From positions 1 to 7,842 of the forward strand of contig JAUWYT010000062.1 in the NCBI GenBank assembly GCA_030615705.1: a stretch of 7,842 bases of DNA. Direction: 5' to 3'. The translations under genes were made by a program, and so were the position numbers. Numbering within the stretch: position 1 is the stretch's first letter; the number at the start of each line of letters is the position of its first letter. This document shows positions 5,185 through 7,842 of this stretch, piece after piece. The notes beneath the pieces were generated by a model. The model had not been told where the DNA came from. It was given only the letters and a program-made list of their open reading frames with translations, and did no database searches. This stretch comes from Chloroflexota bacterium (GTDB taxonomy: Bacteria; Chloroflexota; Anaerolineae; VGOG01).

Positions 5185-6444
5185 TTATTTCTCATAGATC
5201 TGCTCTAATTTGGGGACGATGAGCCGCCAGTCGTACTGCTCCTCGACGAAGCGCCGGGCTGCCCGACCTAATCTTTCCCGCCGGGACACGTCGCTCAAAA
5301 GCTCGATCACCCGCTGGGCAAACTCTTCCGGGGTGTCAGCTAAGGACAACTCTCGACCAGGTACGAGGCCCTCGAAGCCCTCACAGCCCAGCGAGGTGGA
5401 GACGATGGGTTTGCCCATGGACATGGCCTCTAGCACCTTGAGGCGGGTGCCGCCTCCTATACGCAAGGGTACCACGTAAACACAGGCGCCGGCGATGTAG
5501 GGACGCACGTCGTCCACGTAGCCGGTGACGGTCACCGCTGGATCGTCGGCCAGGCGCAGAACGCGGCGGTGGGGGCTCTGGCCAACGATATATAAGTGCA
5601 CGTCAGGCATTTTCCTTCGTACTAGAGGCAAGACTTCCTGACAGAACCAGAGGACGGCGTCCACATTGGGGCGAAAATCCATTTTGCCGGTAAAAACCAA
5701 TGACCAAATCCCAATGTCCAAATCCCAATGACCAAATCTCGATTTGTCATTGGTCATTGGAAATTGGTCATCGTAAAATTCGGTGTCCACTCCGTTGGGG
5801 ACGACAGTCGCCTCCAGGCCAGGCACCAGACGCTGCAGGGCCCGTTTGTCGGCCTCGGAGACAGCCACCACCCGGTCGGCCAGACGGCAAACCATCGCTT
5901 CATAACGGCTGAGCTTCTTATATTGGATGAATGAGTAAAGCGCCCCAACCCAATGCCTGGCTTGTCGAACATCGGTCTCGAAAGCTCGCTGTTGCAGCAC
6001 GTACTCGGCGTTGTGATCATCGAAAACCAACAGGGGTTGCCCCTTGGCCGCCCCCTGCTTTCTGCTGTCTGCTGCCACCTCCAGATAGGGGCCCATCTCG
6101 ATGCCTTCGACCTGTACCACATCGAATGGCACTCGCTGCAGGGCGGCGGCTAACTTGGTCTTGAACTCCGCCGATGGAAGGCGCAGGGCCATGTCGGGCA
6201 GAGGGGAGAGAAACAGTGAGAGGAAGCGGTTCAATGGGGAACGGTGGGGAGCGAGGACGGCTTCGATGCTACGACAATGTTGGTGCAGGGGAGTTGCCCT
6301 GTCTATTTCATCCTGAGAGCGCACGAAGGAAAGCAGGTGGATCTCGTGGCGCGAAGCCAGATTAGCTATCAGGTTGTAGTTCCTTATGGTTGTGCCCTGG
6401 TGGGGGGGATAGGGGAGCTGAGGGGTAAGAAACAGTATCCGCAT
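5185..6444 (-). CDS. Glycosyltransferase family 4 (GT-B), resembling the Stp1-type sugar transferases
   Basis: A 419-residue glycosyltransferase likely acts in surface polysaccharide assembly in the cytoplasm or at the membrane. The N-terminus MRILFLTPQLPYPPHQGTTI is typical of the GT4 branch that includes TIGR03087 (sugar transferase of EpsH/PEP-CTERM loci). FDDHNAEYVLQQRAF, ADRVVAVSEAD and VVPNGVDTEF complete the N-domain. The C-domain starts LVFTGKMDFRPNVDAVLWF and contains VTGYVDDVRPY and IGGGTRLKVLEAMSMGKPI (about 329-347), the donor-binding segment. ATG 6444 is used; the preceding in-frame TTG (6447) lies directly after the upstream stop. Only 3 bases separate it from the upstream GT4 gene, so the two are co-translated. 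Two repeat-derived insertions are seen: about 25 residues between the domains (5697-5771) and a smaller one near EVAADSRKQ (6055-6075). Despite these the frame is intact. Acceptor and donor are unknown. Confidence 0.92.
   Translation of the reverse strand: MRILFLTPQLPYPPHQGTTIRNYNLIANLASRHEIHLLSFVRSQDEIDRATPLHQHCRSIEAVLAPHRSPLNRFLSLFLSPLPDMALRLPSAEFKTKLAAALQRVPFDVVQVEGIEMGPYLEVAADSRKQGAAKGQPLLVFDDHNAEYVLQQRAFETDVRQARHWVGALYSFIQYKKLSRYEAMVCRLADRVVAVSEADKRALQRLVPGLEATVVPNGVDTEFYDDQFPMTNDKSRFGHWDLDIGIWSLVFTGKMDFRPNVDAVLWFCQEVLPLVRRKMPDVHLYIVGQSPHRRVLRLADDPAVTVTGYVDDVRPYIAGACVYVVPLRIGGGTRLKVLEAMSMGKPIVSTSLGCEGFEGLVPGRELSLADTPEEFAQRVIELLSDVSRRERLGRAARRFVEEQYDWRLIVPKLEQIYEK
5697..5771 (-). repeat. 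Heptamer tandem repeat with inverted copy, in frame inside the GT4 gene
   Basis: On the + strand six 7-base units run from 5697 to 5738: CCAATGA, CCAAATC, CCAATGT, CCAAATC, CCAATGA, CCAAATC (three 14-base pairs). After 8 degenerate bases come TCATTGG, TCATTGG, AAATTGG and TCAT (5747-5771), the same unit in reverse complement. The two halves can fold into an imperfect hairpin. On the coding strand the tract reads DDQFPMTNDK and FGHWDLDIGIWS, unlike family members, which pass directly from VDTEF plus a short loop to the LVFTGKMDF strand. The length is compatible with the frame (about 25 codons). Confidence 0.8.
6055..6075 (-). repeat. Short heptamer tract inside the same GT4 gene
   Basis: Three consecutive 7-base units, CTGCTTT, CTGCTGT and CTGCTGC, encode AADSRKQ on the - strand. 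It sits in the loop between YLEV and the LLVFDDHN strand, which is longer than I expect in this family. The units are degenerate and the tract is short, so chance Ala/Ser/Gln codon use is a fair alternative. Confidence 0.4.
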
Positions 6445-6447
6445 CAA

Positions 6448-7560
6448 TCAGTCACCCTTGCCAACGCGCCGGTAGAGCTCCAGCGTCTGGAGCGCCGTTT
6501 TCTCCCAAGAGAAGCACTGGGCTCGCTTGAACCCTTTAGTGACCAGATCGGCTCGCAGGGCCTCGTCGGTCAAGACCCGCCAGATGGCCACGGTTAGCTC
6601 TGATACATTCTCGGGGTCAACCAAGAGCCCGGCATCACCCACTACCTCAGGTAATGATGAGACGTTGGAGACTACTACCGGCGTGCCACAGGCCATGGCT
6701 TCCAGGGGCGGCAGGCCGAAGCCCTCGTAGAAGGATGGCTGCACCAGAAGTTGGGCAGCGTTGTAGAGATGGAGCAAATCCTCGACAGGCACACGCCCGA
6801 GAAAGAGGATGTCGTTGGTTAGCTTCAGCTTGTCCACGAGGGTGAAAACTTCCTCGGAGAGCCAACCTCGCCGGCCCACTACCACCAGTTTCACGTCTGC
6901 CTTGTAGCTGTCCAACAACTGTCTGTATGCCTTTAGAAGCGCAGGCAGGTTCTTACGCGGTTCGATGGTGCTTACGAAGAGAATGAAATCGCCCGTGATG
7001 TGATATTTGCTCTTAGTCTGCTTTAGGATTTCTGGGTCGTTGACAGGCCGATAGATGGGGTTGGCTGATTCGTAAATGACAGTGATCTTGTGCTCGGGCA
7101 CGCCCAACAGGCGGATGGTGTCCTGCTTAGTGCTCTCGGAGACGGCGATGATATGGTCGGTCCGTTTCACAGCCTGGTCAATCTGGCCGTAGTAGCGGGC
7201 ACTCTCCTTGGTGAGGAAATGGGGGTATAATAGGAAGGCTAGATCGTGGATGGTGATGACGGATTTGCAGTTGCGGTGAAAAGGGGGTATAAAATCGGGA
7301 CTGTGCAGGACGTCCAAACCGAGGCCTGAGATCTCCACTCGTAGAGTATATTGTTCGAAGCGATGATGGCTTGGCGTCCAGAGGGACACGCGCTTAAAAT
7401 TGGGCTTATCAACAATGATGTGCTTGTCCTTACGGCTCTGTAGGATGATGAACTCATTTTCTCGATCGATCTCGGCAAGTCCCTGAGTCAAACGAAGGAT
7501 GTACTGGGTAATCCCCGCTTGACTGTGGTAGACCAACCGCGCGTCAATGCCGATGCGCAT
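6448..7560 (-). CDS. Glycosyltransferase family 4 (mannosyltransferase-like), 370 aa
   Basis: A complete GT4 enzyme of GT-B fold that transfers a sugar from a nucleotide donor onto a growing surface glycan. It opens with MRIGIDARLVYHSQAGITQY, the usual start of MtfB/WbaZ-like enzymes with the glycine loop. HDLAFLLYPHFLTKESARYY (105-124) and DHIIAVSESTK follow. In the C-domain are VSTIEPRKNLPALL (196-209, phosphate-binding Arg/Lys), VGRRGWL, FLGRVPVEDL, and the E-x7-E donor motif EGFGLPPLE (Glu279 and Glu287). ATG 7560 is supported by GGAGAAG 8 bases upstream. It lies 3 bases after the alkyltransferase stop and 3 bases before the next GT4 start, so these three are probably one transcript. No insertion or lesion is seen, in contrast to the next gene. 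The exact sugar cannot be read from the sequence. Confidence 0.94.
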   Translation of the reverse strand: MRIGIDARLVYHSQAGITQYILRLTQGLAEIDRENEFIILQSRKDKHIIVDKPNFKRVSLWTPSHHRFEQYTLRVEISGLGLDVLHSPDFIPPFHRNCKSVITIHDLAFLLYPHFLTKESARYYGQIDQAVKRTDHIIAVSESTKQDTIRLLGVPEHKITVIYESANPIYRPVNDPEILKQTKSKYHITGDFILFVSTIEPRKNLPALLKAYRQLLDSYKADVKLVVVGRRGWLSEEVFTLVDKLKLTNDILFLGRVPVEDLLHLYNAAQLLVQPSFYEGFGLPPLEAMACGTPVVVSNVSSLPEVVGDAGLLVDPENVSELTVAIWRVLTDEALRADLVTKGFKRAQCFSWEKTALQTLELYRRVGKGD

Positions 7561-7563
7561 TGC

Positions 7564-7842
7564 TTATACTTCTCCCGGCTCTTGGCTAATGGGCCCGTTC
7601 GTTTGCCAAGCGAGGGCTCTTTCCATTTTCAGCAAGCGGCGCTTGAGATCCAGACCAGCCCCGAAGCCGCACAAATTCCCGTCGCTACCTATGATACGGT
7701 GACAGGGCACTACGATAGGCAGGGGGTTAGCAGCCATGGCCTGCCCGACCGCTCGGGCTGCCATTGGAGAGCCGACCTGGCGGGCTATCTGACTATAGGA
7801 GCGTGTCTCTCCATAGGGAATGTCTCGCACAGCCGACCAAAC
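7564..7842 (-). CDS. ogt: Methylated-DNA--protein-cysteine methyltransferase (O6-alkylguanine-DNA alkyltransferase), 5' truncated by window edge
   Basis: This is the DNA-binding/active-site domain of the suicide repair protein that moves alkyl groups from O6-alkylguanine to its own cysteine. The frame runs off the right edge, so it begins in mid-gene with VWSAVRDIPYGETRSYSQIA; the GTG codon within this stretch is not a start. RAVGQAMAANP contains the arginine finger and recognition helix. VPCHRIIG carries the reactive Cys (PCHR), and GFGAGLDLKRRLLKME closes the domain. A short polar tail follows (WQTNGPISQEPGEV). The stop lies 3 bases before the first GT4 gene, which places this housekeeping repair gene at the head of the glycosyltransferase run within this window. 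The symbol ogt is used for the stand-alone type; fusion to an Ada or other N-terminal domain cannot be excluded. Confidence 0.95.
   Translation of the reverse strand, partial: VWSAVRDIPYGETRSYSQIARQVGSPMAARAVGQAMAANPLPIVVPCHRIIGSDGNLCGFGAGLDLKRRLLKMERALAWQTNGPISQEPGEV

Noticed and set aside
5700..5934. Short open frames on the + strand across the heptamer repeat
   Set aside because: They are shadows of the intact GT4 gene on the - strand and owe their openness to the repeat.
4460..6075. Repeat tracts as a CRISPR array
   Set aside because: Units are 7 bases long with no spacers and lie within intact coding frames; no cas gene is present.

Overview
The window looks like a chromosomal segment of a Chloroflexota-type bacterium (Anaerolineae or relatives). 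This rests on an extracellular polysaccharide deacetylase carried on a long Thr/Pro/Ser linker, the make-up of the glycosyltransferase genes, and short repeats lying in frame inside genes. It is an inference from sequence style and has not been tested by any search. Coding density is very high and there are no RNA genes, insertion sequences or CRISPR arrays. No stretch over 300 bases lacks a gene; the longest gap is about 93 bases (5092-5184) and is filled with hairpins.

Layout. On the + strand, 3-905 is the 3' part of a secreted NodB-type polysaccharide deacetylase. It overlaps by 11 bases an Rqc2/RqcH/FbpA (NFACT) gene at 895-2591, which carries three frameshifts and an in-frame TAG. The remaining genes are on the - strand and converge on it. 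Read in their own direction from the right edge they are: the 3' part of an O6-alkylguanine-DNA alkyltransferase (7842-7564); two GT4 glycosyltransferases (7560-6448 and 6444-5185) packed 3 bases apart; a short gap with two strong hairpins (5093-5150); a GT9 heptosyltransferase-like gene (5091-3832); a near-consensus sigma70 promoter overlapping the GT9 stop codon; a minimal nucleotidyltransferase (3772-3278) overlapped by a HEPN partner gene (3281-2857) that carries a frameshift; and a 75-aa protein of unknown function (2805-2578).

How the genes relate. The three glycosyltransferases look like part of a cell-surface polysaccharide or glycoconjugate cluster, possibly extending into the deacetylase on the other strand. 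The nucleotidyltransferase/HEPN pair is a separately promoted accessory module of the MNT-HEPN kind. The HEPN protein has no recognisable RX4-6H ribonuclease motif, so a toxin role is doubtful.

Most notable are three different heptanucleotide tandem repeats (RCTTGYA, CCAAWKN and CTGCTNN types) inside glycosyltransferase genes. All keep the reading frame, and two lie at or near the inter-domain linker of a GT-B enzyme. One also surrounds a 24-base repeat. The second notable point is that five gene-breaking lesions (four indels and one nonsense codon) lie within 1.85 kb (1132-2970), while the genes to the right are intact. This is either local gene decay or a stretch of poor assembly.
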